Shown here: piece by piece, positions 11,605 through 22,815 of the stretch | How the letters are laid out: every line of letters starts with the position of its first letter | Position numbering within the stretch: position 1 is the first letter of the stretch | Assembly: GCA_013400115.1 (NCBI GenBank) | Contig: VXBP01000417.1 | Span: 115,461 to 179,460, forward strand | Source: Rhinopomastus cyanomelas | Lineage: Eukaryota > Chordata > Aves > Bucerotiformes > Rhinopomastidae | Reading direction: 5' to 3' | Length of the DNA: 64,000 bases | Notes under the pieces: generated by a model | What the model saw: the letters and a program-made list of their open reading frames with translations, nothing else | What the model was told of the DNA's origin: nothing | Databases searched by the model: none | Made by a program: the position numbers and the translations under genes

Positions 11605-13354
11605 AGCTGCTCTCAGTCAAATTCCTGCAGCGCTGGGCCCTCTGTTGTAGAACATTCATGATTTTATTGCACCTACTGGGAAAGCAGAGAGACAGAAGAC
11701 AGTACTGATGCTTTCTTAGTCTGCAGAAGCACAAGGCTGTTACCTAGATAGAGGTGACCACAGCTTGTGGCAGATGGTGAACCAGAGTGTGACACCACAG
11801 CAGGCAGAGAGCACTACTCACCTCCAGCACAAGGTTTTATCATTTCACGGCAGTTGGTGGCCATTTCTGAATCTATCCACTGCCCTGGTGTCCTCAGCAT
11901 CCTGCAGCACCAGCTCCACAACTTCCTGGTGGAAGTATTTCCTGGGAGAACTATTTCTCTTCACTGGTTTTAAATCTGGTGCCTGGTAATTACCTTGCAC
12001 GCCCACATGCACCAGTGGCATGGAACTCATGGACTACTTACTTCCAGCACCACTAATCACGTCATAGCTTTGATCACATCCCCTTCAGCGGTACCTTCTG
12101 CAGACTAGAGTTCTGCCGGTGTAAACTCTCCTCTGACAAGCAACACCCACTCTGCCCCTCTTTCCACTACAGTGCAGAGATGGAAGTGGAGCAGCTGAAG
12201 GTCTGGCCACCACCACAGACCCACCCTCTCCGCCACACCCCCTGTAGCAATGTAAAGGCTTTCTTCATGGTCACAGCAACCCATGGAGGAACAGCTGTCT
12301 TGTCTGCAGTGGCCCAGTTTCAGATTTGTATCTGCCACAGGCAGATTCTTGCCTAACTCACCACCACGTACGCACCAAGAAAGCAGGACCTGGCTTTGTT
12401 TCACAGATAACTTAGCACATCTCTGGAGAAGAGGGCTGCTGGTTGAGCTCATACACTTGAAGAACTAGCCATGACCACACAAGGCTTGTACTAACGGCTG
12501 GACAACTCCCGCAAAACCAGAGACCAAACTTACCATGGGCACAGTGCAGGAATCTCTGGTCAAGCTTGCAAGCTCCAGAGACAAGACAACCAACAGAAAT
12601 GCACTTTTCCTACTGCACAGGGACAGAGAAATACAGAAACTACTTGAGGTCACCTGGGATTTCGGCATCAGAGTCTGCGTCCCAGCTCCCAGATCATTGC
12701 TTTTCCCATCCTGCCGTTATTATTCAGCTTTCAAATACCTAATAATAAATAACCAGCACTGCTGCAGCTCCATCATGGTGCTTCAGCTGCAGAAGGTCTC
12801 CTGCAGCTCAGGTACAATGGCCTGCCCAGGAGGTTTTTCTTTGCGCTGTCCGCGTGGCCAGTTAAGCAGCGCCAAAGCCATAAGAGTTCATTGATACCCT
12901 GCTGCTCCCTCTCCCTTTTTTGAAGCAAAATAACCCTTCACAATATCACAAATGGCTGCTGTTACAGGGAGATTGGGGCTTCAAGCAGGGCAAACACAGC
13001 AGGAGCATCTGAACTCCAAAGAAACCAAGCTCATGTTTTTATGCAAATAGCCAACAAGAAAAGGAAGAAAATACACAACATGAAACAAGATGGCAATGAA
13101 TAACCATATTCTCCTACTGTTCCCCAACGCATGCCCTTCCCTACCAGAGATTTGCTCAGTACAGGATTCATTGTGGTCATCCTAACTCCTGCCTTCAGCA
13201 CAAATCCAGCTGGATGGAACTGTTCTGCGACCCCCGGGCTTTCTTAAACCACTCCACCAAAGGAGCCCCGAAGTAGATGGCCCCAACACTTTGTAGCAGT
13301 TTGGAGTGGCTGAAGTTCTGCATATCTGGTTTGTGACAACATGCACGTGCAGAG

Positions 13355-14016
13355 AATGACTTGGGAGTGTTGGTTGCCAAGAAGCTCAACCCGACCTGGC
13401 AATACGACAATGTGTTCTCGTGGCCCGGAGTGCCAGCTGTATCCTGGCCGTCACCAAAAGTGTGGCCAGCGGGTTGAGGGAGGCGATTCTCCCGCTCTGC
13501 TCTGCTCTCATGAGACCTCACCTGGAGTCATGTCCAACTCTGGGAACCCCAGCGTAAGAAAGACATGGACCTGCTCAAGTGTGTCCAGAGAAGGCCACAA
13601 AGATAAGCAAGGGTCTGGAACCTTTCCCACAGGACAGGGTGAAAGAGTTGGAGCTGCTGAGCATGGAGAAAAGAAGTCTTCAGGGAGACTCAGAGCAGCT
13701 TTCCAGTAGCTGAAGGAACCTTACTTATATGAGGAGGAACATTTTTTTATGGGAGCATAGTGATAGGACAAGGAGTAACAGTTTCAGACCGAAAGAGGGT
13801 AGATTTACACTAGAGGTAAGGAAGAAATCCTTTACTGTGAGGGTGGTGAGACACTGAAACAGACTGCATGGAGACGCTGTGGATGCTCCATCCCTGGTAG
13901 TATTCAAGGCCAGGCCGGATGGGGCAACACGGTCTAGGAAGATATGTCCCTGCCTGTGGAAGGGGGTTTGGAACTAGATGATCTTGAAGATCCTTTCCAA
14001 GCCAAATAATTCTATG
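13355..14016 (+). mobile_element. CR1 LINE, 5'-truncated copy of about 660 bp
   Basis: Starts in the GGGAGTGTTGGTTG region at the end of ORF2, runs through the CR1 3' UTR (GATAGGACAAGGAGTAACAG, AAGAAATCCTTTACTGTGAGG) and ends in ATTCTATG. ORF2 remnants are broken. Antisense to SLC12A8. Confidence 0.92.
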
Positions 14017-15411
14017 TTTATCAATCTGAAACTTGCTAACTGCAGAGGGAAGGGCTCCACACACAAATCTCAGACCTGGACCCCACCTTGCAGGAAACAT
14101 CACCCTTAGAGGTTTAAATCCCCTGATCTCACAACTACCCTCCTCTTCCTCAGCATTAAAACCCTTCTCTGACCCTGTGCTCCCTTACAGCTTAGCCCCG
14201 CTCTCACTCTCTTCACTATATTGTGTCTGTGCTGTTGCTCCTCTGTGGCATTTCCAATTGTCTAACATTTTATTACTCAGTTTCACAACTGTTTACATCC
14301 CTCTCCAACAAATCGTTGGATCCAAGGTAACTGAAGCAAACACTGGAGGGGTTTAAGCGTAGAAGCTGAACAAACACAACAGGATGGCCACTGTGTGCGC
14401 AGCCACATCCTGGATCCACGTGACGTGGACATGTTTCAGCAATTTAGAGGCTCACAGTGGAAAGTCCTCAGGACAGGAGTCTTCCTCTCATCACACACAG
14501 CACACTACCTGTGCAGCGTGGTTTCTAAGAGCCCAGAGAAGCTTTCAGGTGGTCTGTCTATCCGTCTAGGTAACCAGCCCAAGAGAAGCTTTCACTGCTG
14601 TACGCTCCAGCATGCCAAACTGTCCCAACAGGCAACATTTTCCCAATCCAAGTGAGCCTCTAGCTCCAGAATTACTTCTCCTTTCAGCCAAGACACAAAC
14701 CCATCTACAAATTAAGCAGGAATGGATGGCTGAATCTTTCCATGCCATTTGGTGCTCAAGAGAGCAGAAGAGCATTTGCAACCCTCCGCACACAAATGTT
14801 ACAAACATTGGTGTCTCCTTCTATGTTCAATCACGGCACCAAATTCCAGCAGATGAAAATTTCCGTGCCCTCCACATCCTTCTACAGCAGTAACAGTTTA
14901 CTGTTGGTCACACTAAAGCTGTTTCTGACCTAATGTGGCTGCTTCGAGCTGCTCAGCAGCAGCAGCTGGCTGGTTTTAAGGAGGGAAGGTGAGCGCCTTG
15001 GAGTACAACTGCGGGTGGTCTCACCATCTCAGAGACTCCAGCTCTGCCAGAGGAGGCACTTCCAAGCCTCCTTCCCTCCAGGGACCCTGCAGCCAGCGAC
15101 ACTTTAATTCTAATAAATCTCCTCAACTCCTCGCCAGGTCAAGCCCTTAAAAACACCTCATTCGGGATCCCTGAGGAAGGCAGGAATTAAAGGGAAATGC
15201 AGGCGGCATCGCCACGCGTAGGAGCCCCGGCCACACTCTGTTCGTTTGCAGGCAGTCACCCACTCACTCTCTTCGCTTTCCCGAAGCTCTGCAGCTCGCA
15301 ACAGGGGGCAAACGCGCCCGGGCTGCCCCCGGCTGCGGTGAATCTCCGCGGCGGACCCTCCGCCCCCTCCTCCGCACACCCTGCACCAGGAAACGCCGCA
15401 AGTACCTGCTC

Positions 15412-15878
15412 GCTCTTCCTCTTTGTTTTTTTCTGGTTTTCTAACCTCTTCCTTGCTTCTTCCTTTTTTTCTTTCTTGTGTTCCTACTTTCTGTGCCGTT
15501 TCTTTGCATTTGTCTTCTTTGTCCTTTTTTGCTATTTTTATTGCCATGTTTTGGCTTTTCTCTTGCCTCATTTTTCCACTTTTTCCCCTTTCCCCCTTTT
15601 TTTCGCTGCCCCTTTTAAAAAAAAATGCTATTTGTTTTTCTTTTGTCTTTCTTCCTTTCTTCCCCCCGATTTAATTTTTTTATTTACTTTAACTTTTTTT
15701 CAATTTTGTTTATTGTTTGTTGGGGTTTTTTCTTCCTTTTGTTTTGGAGGTTTTTTTTTCTTTTTCCTTTTTTTTTTCCCTCCCACACCCCCTTTTATAA
15801 TTTCTTTTTTTCTTCTTTTTTTAGTTTCTTTTGCCTTAGGTGGTTTTTTTTGTTTTGCCTCCTTCCCGCTCCCTCTGC
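15412..15878. repeat. polypyrimidine/polypurine tract of about 470 bp
   Basis: The plus strand is almost purely T and C with long T runs; the minus strand is correspondingly A/G. There is no fixed repeat unit. It lies directly downstream, in the SLC12A8 sense, of the putative first exon donor. Confidence 0.9.
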
Positions 15879-16029
15879 CGTCAGCCTCTGCGCAACACCC
15901 CAGCCAGAGGCAGCGACGAGCCATCCAAGCCAAGCCAAGCGAGGTGCTACTTGCGGGGTCCGCGGGTCTCCCCCCACCACGCCGGCTTAGCCCCTCGTGG
16001 GGTGCCCCCGCCGCCCCGGCCCCACTCAC

Positions 16030-16260
16030 CTGGCGGTGCCCCGGCCCCCCAGGGCCGTTCTCCCTCCCGCGGCGCCGCCTCCCGCGTGGGGCCGGCCCGG
16101 GCGGTGCCACGTCTGCTCGGGCACAACCACCTCCCCGCCCGGAGCTGGAGCCCGGGGCGAGGACTACCTCACCCCCCCACCCCGCGCCATTTGTCGCCTC
16201 GTTCTGTCTCGCATCCGCGGGAACACGCGGGGCATTTCCCCCGGCGTCGCTGCATGGAGT
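16030..16260 (-). promoter_or_regulatory. probable SLC12A8 promoter and noncoding first exon
   Basis: On the minus strand a perfect donor (CAG then GTGAGT, boundary at 16030) sits in the densest CpG block of the window, about 4.5 kb upstream of the SLC12A8 start exon. That is the arrangement expected of a TATA-less CpG-island promoter with a noncoding first exon. The exact start of transcription cannot be read from the sequence. The right limit given is where the CpG density falls. Confidence 0.5.
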
Positions 16261-16269
16261 TAACCGAAC

Positions 16270-19200
16270 TGGCAGGGGGTCCGGAGCAGCCCTTCGCTAC
16301 ATCTGACATTCTCGGAGGAAAAGACCGGAAAATCCTCAGAGAAAACAGAGTAAAATTCACTACTGCTCGGTGCCAGCACAGGGAAAGCTGCCAGCCGCAG
16401 GGAAGTGGGACTCGGATCCCACATCAGAGCAGCTGCAGCACGGTTTTGAAAGGAACTCACCCCAGCACAACCTCCATCTCGGGGGCACCCCTTGACCTTG
16501 TGTAGATGAGACTCCATATGAATCAAAGGCACCAATTCTGGACCATCTCAAAGTGCACAGACTAAACCGACAGCTGGACACCCTTCCTTAGAGCTTGAAT
16601 AGCATTCGCTGTCCTCATTTACCTCCAAAATGAAGGAAGCCAAATTGGCTCCGGGACACTTTCATTTTCCATAAAGAATCCATACAAGATATCTAGGTCA
16701 TCTAGTGAGCCCTGTTTGACCCTCCAGGGTGTCTCCACAGAAGCAGTGTGAACGAGCTTTCACTCTAGGACAGAAACTATGAGGACGAGCAAGTGGTGAA
16801 AAGGAAGAGTTCAAAGACAGACAACTTCTCCAAGGAAGATGAAGCCTAACTGAGGAAATGGGCAGATTTCTCTCCAAGACAACCAACCCTGAAATCATTC
16901 AGAAGCTCTCCCCAGACTCTCTTAACAACTCCCAGGGAACAGGTTCAACCAGATTCTCTCACCTTGAGGGCAAGTGCAAAATCTGAAATAGTTCTCCTAG
17001 GTGGTTGCAGTGAAGAATGACTAACAGAGGACCCAGCCCTGTGTCTCCCCTGCGGGCACATCTGGCCCTGCACACACACATGCGCTGCAATGCAAGAGCT
17101 GAACAAGTTCCCTGGGGCAGCTGCCACTGCCCAGCCACTCACTGTTGAGCACTCCTGCAGGGAACCCTGTATTCCCTGGAAATAACAATAGAAATCTAGA
17201 AAAAGGGCTACACGGATGTGCAAAAAGCACCAGGCACCAGTGCAAAAAAGCACTTTCAGAAGCACTCTGTGTCCATCTCCATCTGCTCTTATTTAAGTGA
17301 TGGCAAGCTTCAACATTTTCCTCCTCAGAATGGGATTTGGTCGGGCCACGGATATTCCTGAGGAGCATGCTGCTTTTCCACACTTGGCTTGCAAGCAAAT
17401 CCACGGACTGATGTGCACTGTCTCTTCTCCACGGTCAATCAGCTAGCAGCAGTCATGAGCAAAGCAGTTCACCGGACTTAAAGAACAAGCTTGGAAAAAG
17501 GAGAAACCCAAAAGCAAGAGCAGTGGCTCTAAAGATGACTTGTCACAAACATGGGACAGCATGGAACGGTGCAAATGCCCCTGCTCACACCTGGGATGGC
17601 TATGTGACCCACAGCTGCCTCAGCCACTAGCATGTTCATGCGAGTCTTGCTCCACAGCACTCGGAGGGCTACACCACCTCTTGGGAAAACCACTGCAAAC
17701 CATTTGGCCCAATTAATAATCCCCTTGCCCTATGCTGAGTACCCCAGCTCTGCTGGAAGGGAAGGGGGTGGGGGGAGGGAAATGTTAAAATTGCTTTATC
17801 AAAGTCCAATTCTTGGTGGCTTTCAGGGCAGTGCTGTGAGTGCCACAGGAATCCCATCAGGAATCCTTCCCCTCAAAAGGCCCCTCAGATGGAAAATCTG
17901 AAGCCTGGCAGACCTGAGTATCTGACATCCTGAACTGTGATTTGAGACTTTTGATAGTCCATATGGTGTCACTCAGTGGGAACTGCTCCAGGGGATGAAG
18001 TCTGGAGATGGATTTAAGAGGAGTTAACAAAAGGTTATGTGTGATAGGACAGAAAGAGGAAAGAAAGAGGTGACAAAGATACAAACATGGGCCCAGACAC
18101 AGGGCAAGGAGCAGCACCCAGTCAGTCACCAAGGGCTAATGCGTATTTGAAACACCCACAGGCCTGAGCCACTCTGTGAAATGTGGCAAGGACGGATTCT
18201 TGGCAGTGGATGTTAACTCTCACGTACCTCATCACCACCTTCTGCAGTTGCCACAGGTACCCGTGTTTCCTTAGACAGCATCGTAGAAGCTGGTTTCTGT
18301 GTACACACACACACACACAAGGCTGCAGAGAAACTACAGGACTTAGGTGATCACGTCACTTCATGACCTACAAGACAAGCCCCAGATCAACAGCAAAACA
18401 GGCTGTTACACCTAAAGAGGACAATCCCAGACCAAGCGAGAAGTCAACCTTCTTCTGTGCCAGTAACTTGTAAACTCTGAAGTATTTGCTTTTAAAATGC
18501 ATCTTCACTCGATGTTGCTCAGTGTATGGTAACAGTTGCTACTGACACAGTGCCTAAGCATAACCACAGAAAACATCCTTGTTCCAGTTATTTAAAACAG
18601 ACCTGCAGGCAACAAAAATGATTCTGTGAGAGCCAACAATCCCAAAGTGTGTTTTAATACCTGACACAGGGACTCGCGCTGTCCCCACAGCTCATTTCCA
18701 AGCAGCTGCAATAGCTGCCACTCCAGCCACATGTGTGACTAGAGGACTAATCACCCTGCTGGCTTGGATTTGATGATTTCCTTTAAGCTAACAAAATGCT
18801 TTCTCAAAGCGAATTCTCCTTTCCCAGTCTTGTTTTGGAAGAAAATATCACTGTCACTCTGATGTCCTTGCTCTTGCTTATCTGTCTTTCTGAGCTGGAA
18901 CTTTCTTTTCCCTGTGTAGAATTAGATTTGTAACAAAGATGATTTCAGGAACTGGCGGGACACATGGAAGAAAACACAGGACTTTAGAGAAAACAAGTCT
19001 TCCTTTGAGATTCTGCTGACATCCTCTTTGTTCTCACACACTGCTGCACAGCCCCGATTACCTTGCCATTACCCTGAACATAGTCCCAGCACTTGTAGTC
19101 ACTGCTTCATCATCTCTTGTGACTCATTTTACAGTGTAATGAGACAGACCAATGCAGGAAGCACTGCTCCTCAAGGGCCTTCAGAGTGTAAGAACAGTCA

Positions 19201-22149
19201 TTATTCATATTACACCACATACTTTTTAATAAATTACCCTGCTAAGATCATGAAATCCTCTTGGTTTCACTTAGGCCAGGCTAGTGCTTTTGAACTAACC
19301 AGAGTCAGGAATGCTCTGCTACTTCTGTCTCTCTGAAATGACAGTAATGGTCACATCTGACCATAAGAACACCTATGTAAATACAAGTGAAATCTAACGT
19401 GTTGAGGGGCACAGCTTGCAGTCCTGTAGCTGGGCTGGCTTGCCTCTCTCAGGCTGTGAGCCAAGAAGGTCCCTTAAACAAAGGCAGCTGTGTACCAGCT
19501 ACTGCAAATGCACTGACCCGGGTCAGAAGCAGTCAGCACAAAGCTTGGTCAGGGACCAGGCATCCACCTTTCTAACAGAGAGATCTGAAAGCTGCAGCCA
19601 CTGGGCACACAAGAGTCAAGATGCTCTGCTACCAGCAGGCAGCAATGTGCAACTATCACACAGCAACACATGTTGCCTGCTGTGGGCAGGCAGAGCTGCC
19701 CGGAGAGACTGACTTTGGGTAGAAAAACCAGCAGTTACTTGTACACCCAGCAAACATCCAGAAGTGAGTACAAATAATGGAGGGAAGAGCTGGATCCTGT
19801 GCTTTTCACATGAGCTGACACTGGCAGAAGTGATGTGGTTGGCTACGCTGCAGAAGATAGACACACGCACAGACACACACGTTTCAAGACAGAACCTCAC
19901 AAAAACGTTGGATTTAATTCCTGACACTGACTCATCTGTGCATGCAGTCGGTTGCCTTTTAAATTCAAACACTGGAGCAGATGCTACAGCAGGGACATTA
20001 TGAACCTGAAGACCAGCCCTGATGAGGAAGGATGCTGTGGAGTCACAACCTACTTGAGAGCCCAGGGCTGGGCAGCTGGCTTCTGAGAGGACAGCACGTG
20101 AGGGCTGTTGTTCTGAACCCCTGCTCCAGCAGAAAGCTCTCTTCTTTAAACTGTGTATCTTGACAACTAAAGCAGACAAAAAAGCAGACAACATTCGGTA
20201 GGAAACTGTCTCCTGTTGGTTTGGCAAGTGCAATGCAGAAGAAAACCAACAAACCAGACTCTTCCAGCCTACCTCCCAACACCAACCCACCTCCAAATCT
20301 CTCCACTTTCATAAACTGCTGCCTACCCTGAAGCCACAAAATAGCTTCTCCTGCGCAGTGCAAGAAAAATATTCATTTCACAGGGAGAGAGGGATGTGTT
20401 TTACAGCCCTCTGAATAAACATCCAATCATTTTAGCAAAACACTGTTTCCTTCTCCTAGGGAAAAAAAACCTGGAAGCTAATTTAACAGATGATTTTTCT
20501 CACTCAACACAAAACGTAGGTTCTGGCAACTCTTTTTAATATCAAAATACCATTTGACCATTTTAATCATCAAAGTTAATAAACAGAAACAATCAGATCT
20601 GACCTCTTATTTCCACTGCATAATTAAAACTAATGAGCATAACTAACCAAGGGAACGCAACAAAGCTAGAGACAAGCAGCAAGGCTAAGCACACAGATGC
20701 TGCTTACTCAGGCACATTGCAGAGTTTAAAATGAGAATTTAAGTTCAAACCATTAAATCATTAAAAGTACTCATTGTGCTGGCTGGACATTAAATACAGT
20801 AAGTTCCTGATAAGCCATTTTTAAGGAACAATGCCAGAAATGCACACTGGAGTGATACTGAAACGAAGTCATATCCAGTCATGGTGCTGTACTCACCCCA
20901 CACTTCAGAAGGATGCAAAGGCACCGCAAAGCAGCAGTGCCGATGGCCTCCCACAGCCACGAGGACTGAAGCAGCAGGGCAGCCTTCTCAGGGCCAGTTT
21001 CGGAGATGTCTGTCCTGATTTAACCCATTGGTACCTCGAGGTTAGTCACACCCACCCCAGCCAGGGCTGCAGTTGCCTGGCTAAGGGCTACAGCAAAGTT
21101 TCCCATCCCCTTAATCTGCTATCATGTAAATTCAGACAACTGGGTTAGAAACCCTCACTAGGTCATGCTAAGGCCACATTAAAAGCTCATCTGAAGCAGC
21201 ACCACTGTCCACAGGTGGCTGGTAGTGACTCTTTGGGTTCCAGGAGCAGGGCTATGCCCACCTGGAGTAGAGCCACTGCCACCCTAAAGCCACACAGCTC
21301 TGCACTGATCTTCTCATTGTGCATCAAGTCTTCACACAGAACCCCACTGGACTTCTTTTCCAATTATTGTGTCACTTTTAACTTTTTCTTATACAAAAAC
21401 TTGTTCTTGCAGGAAGAAAAGTCAACAGAGCCACACATTTCACAAAAATCAAGTCTTTATCAGAAGGGATCCTAGCAAAAGACTCGGGGAAAACAATGTC
21501 TTTAACACACGAGTAAGGATGAGAAAACTCAAGTTACCACTACTTAGTGCCATGGGCACATTTCTGGTTTGGTAAGTGCATAAATGTTCTGATCTTCAGT
21601 ATTTTTTTAATATTTGCTTCATTTACAGAAAATATATGTAACACATGCTCCGAATACTGCACCCACTACAGAATAATGCAGTGCAACACATGGCATCCTG
21701 TTATCCAATGCACCTCAAACCTCAAGTAGCCAAGTTCACTTGCCTTACAACTGAGGTAAAACCAACGTGCTGATTTCCACTCACATGAAGGGTTGCTGGC
21801 ACTGAATGAATTCCCTGTAGTGCAAATCAAAATCAGAAAAGGGAAGGTGGTCTATTTCCAGGGGTTTCTCTTAAAGTGATCCTAGTGCAATCTTCTAAGA
21901 TGACCAGGATTTAAATTCAGGTCAGATATTCTATTTTCTATAATCCAACGAGGTAAGAAGGAGATTCCAAAGGGGAAGGAAACCCAGATTACTTTTGTCT
22001 CAAATAAAACATTCAAATAATCCATTTAATATTTGAAAAGATCCACTTCAGTTCTTGCACAACTATATGTTTCTTCACATGCCTTAATCTGTCTCACTAT
22101 GAAAGCAGGTTTTGTTTTAGATTCTCTAACATGAAAAATGCTGCTAAGG
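16270..22149. other. intergenic region between ZNF148 3' end and SLC12A8 promoter
   Basis: About 6 kb without a recognisable exon. It contains a G-rich quadruplex-like motif (17759-17779) and a CA repeat (18303-18319). GC content drops from about 20 kb onwards. No CR1 copy is recognised. Confidence 0.55.
18303..18319. repeat. AC microsatellite
   Basis: Eight to nine uninterrupted AC units in intergenic DNA. Confidence 0.95.
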
Positions 22150-22793
22150 CTATTCATAAAACAGTACTCTATATTTTTATTTTTTAGACAGCAAGTGACC
22201 ACATTTAAAATGCATCATTTGCAAATATAAATTATAAAACTATTGGTTTAATTAAAAGTAAAGCAAAAACATAACTTCCCTCGGTATCACAATACATAGA
22301 AGGGTGTTATAAACCCCAAAAGACTAAGTTAACCACAAGAAAACAATGTCAAAAGTGATGAAACTCATTAAGTCACTTAATGAATAAATCAATCCTAAGA
22401 ATACAACACCATTCACTGTGATTATGTTAAAAAAAAGCACTCTTTCATTGTATTATACTGAAAAAACAATCCAATCCTTCATGCCACATTTTGTAAACTA
22501 TGATATAAGTTACACTCACAAGCAAATGAACAGGAAGAGCAACTCCCAAAATATTTTAAGCTGCTTTTAGGGCAGAAATAGAATCATTTAAAATATATCA
22601 ATTTTAACCCAAAAAGAGTTCATTTGGTAAAGCCTGCTATCCAAATAGCTTTGTGTCCTGCAAAACTATTTCTTTTTTGAATTACGAAATTTAAATGTTT
22701 CTTTCCCATACTAAATGCAAGTCCCATGTTGAACTACATTAAATTCTTTTATATATTGTTTTTGCCATGAGATCCAAACACCTTTCATGTACT

Positions 22794-22815
22794 ACACACA
22801 CACACACACACACAC
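22794..22815. repeat. AC microsatellite
   Basis: About eleven AC units followed by a short CT-rich run, within the probable ZNF148 3' UTR. In the mRNA sense it is a GU repeat. Confidence 0.95.

Larger units (their letters stand above)
11462..16029 (-). other. SLC12A8 5' UTR/intron between first exon and start exon
   Basis: Inferred intron (boundary near the start exon unresolved), moderately GC-rich. It contains the 21-bp minisatellite, a CR1 copy (13355-14016) and the left part of the CpG island. I recognise no other exon in it. Confidence 0.55.
15190..16265. promoter_or_regulatory. CpG island, interrupted by a polypyrimidine tract
   Basis: Two GC- and CpG-rich lobes (about 15190-15410 and 15880-16265) flank a long T/C-rich insert. 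It is the only CpG island of this density in the window, and it lies between the two genes at the 5' side of SLC12A8. It is most likely that gene's promoter. Open frames across it on both strands are composition artefacts. Confidence 0.75.

Noticed and set aside
15197..16306. 369-codon plus-strand open frame across the CpG island
   Set aside because: Phe/Leu/Pro-rich low-complexity translation of the T/C tract and GC-rich flanks. There is no domain, and the opposite strand is equally open.
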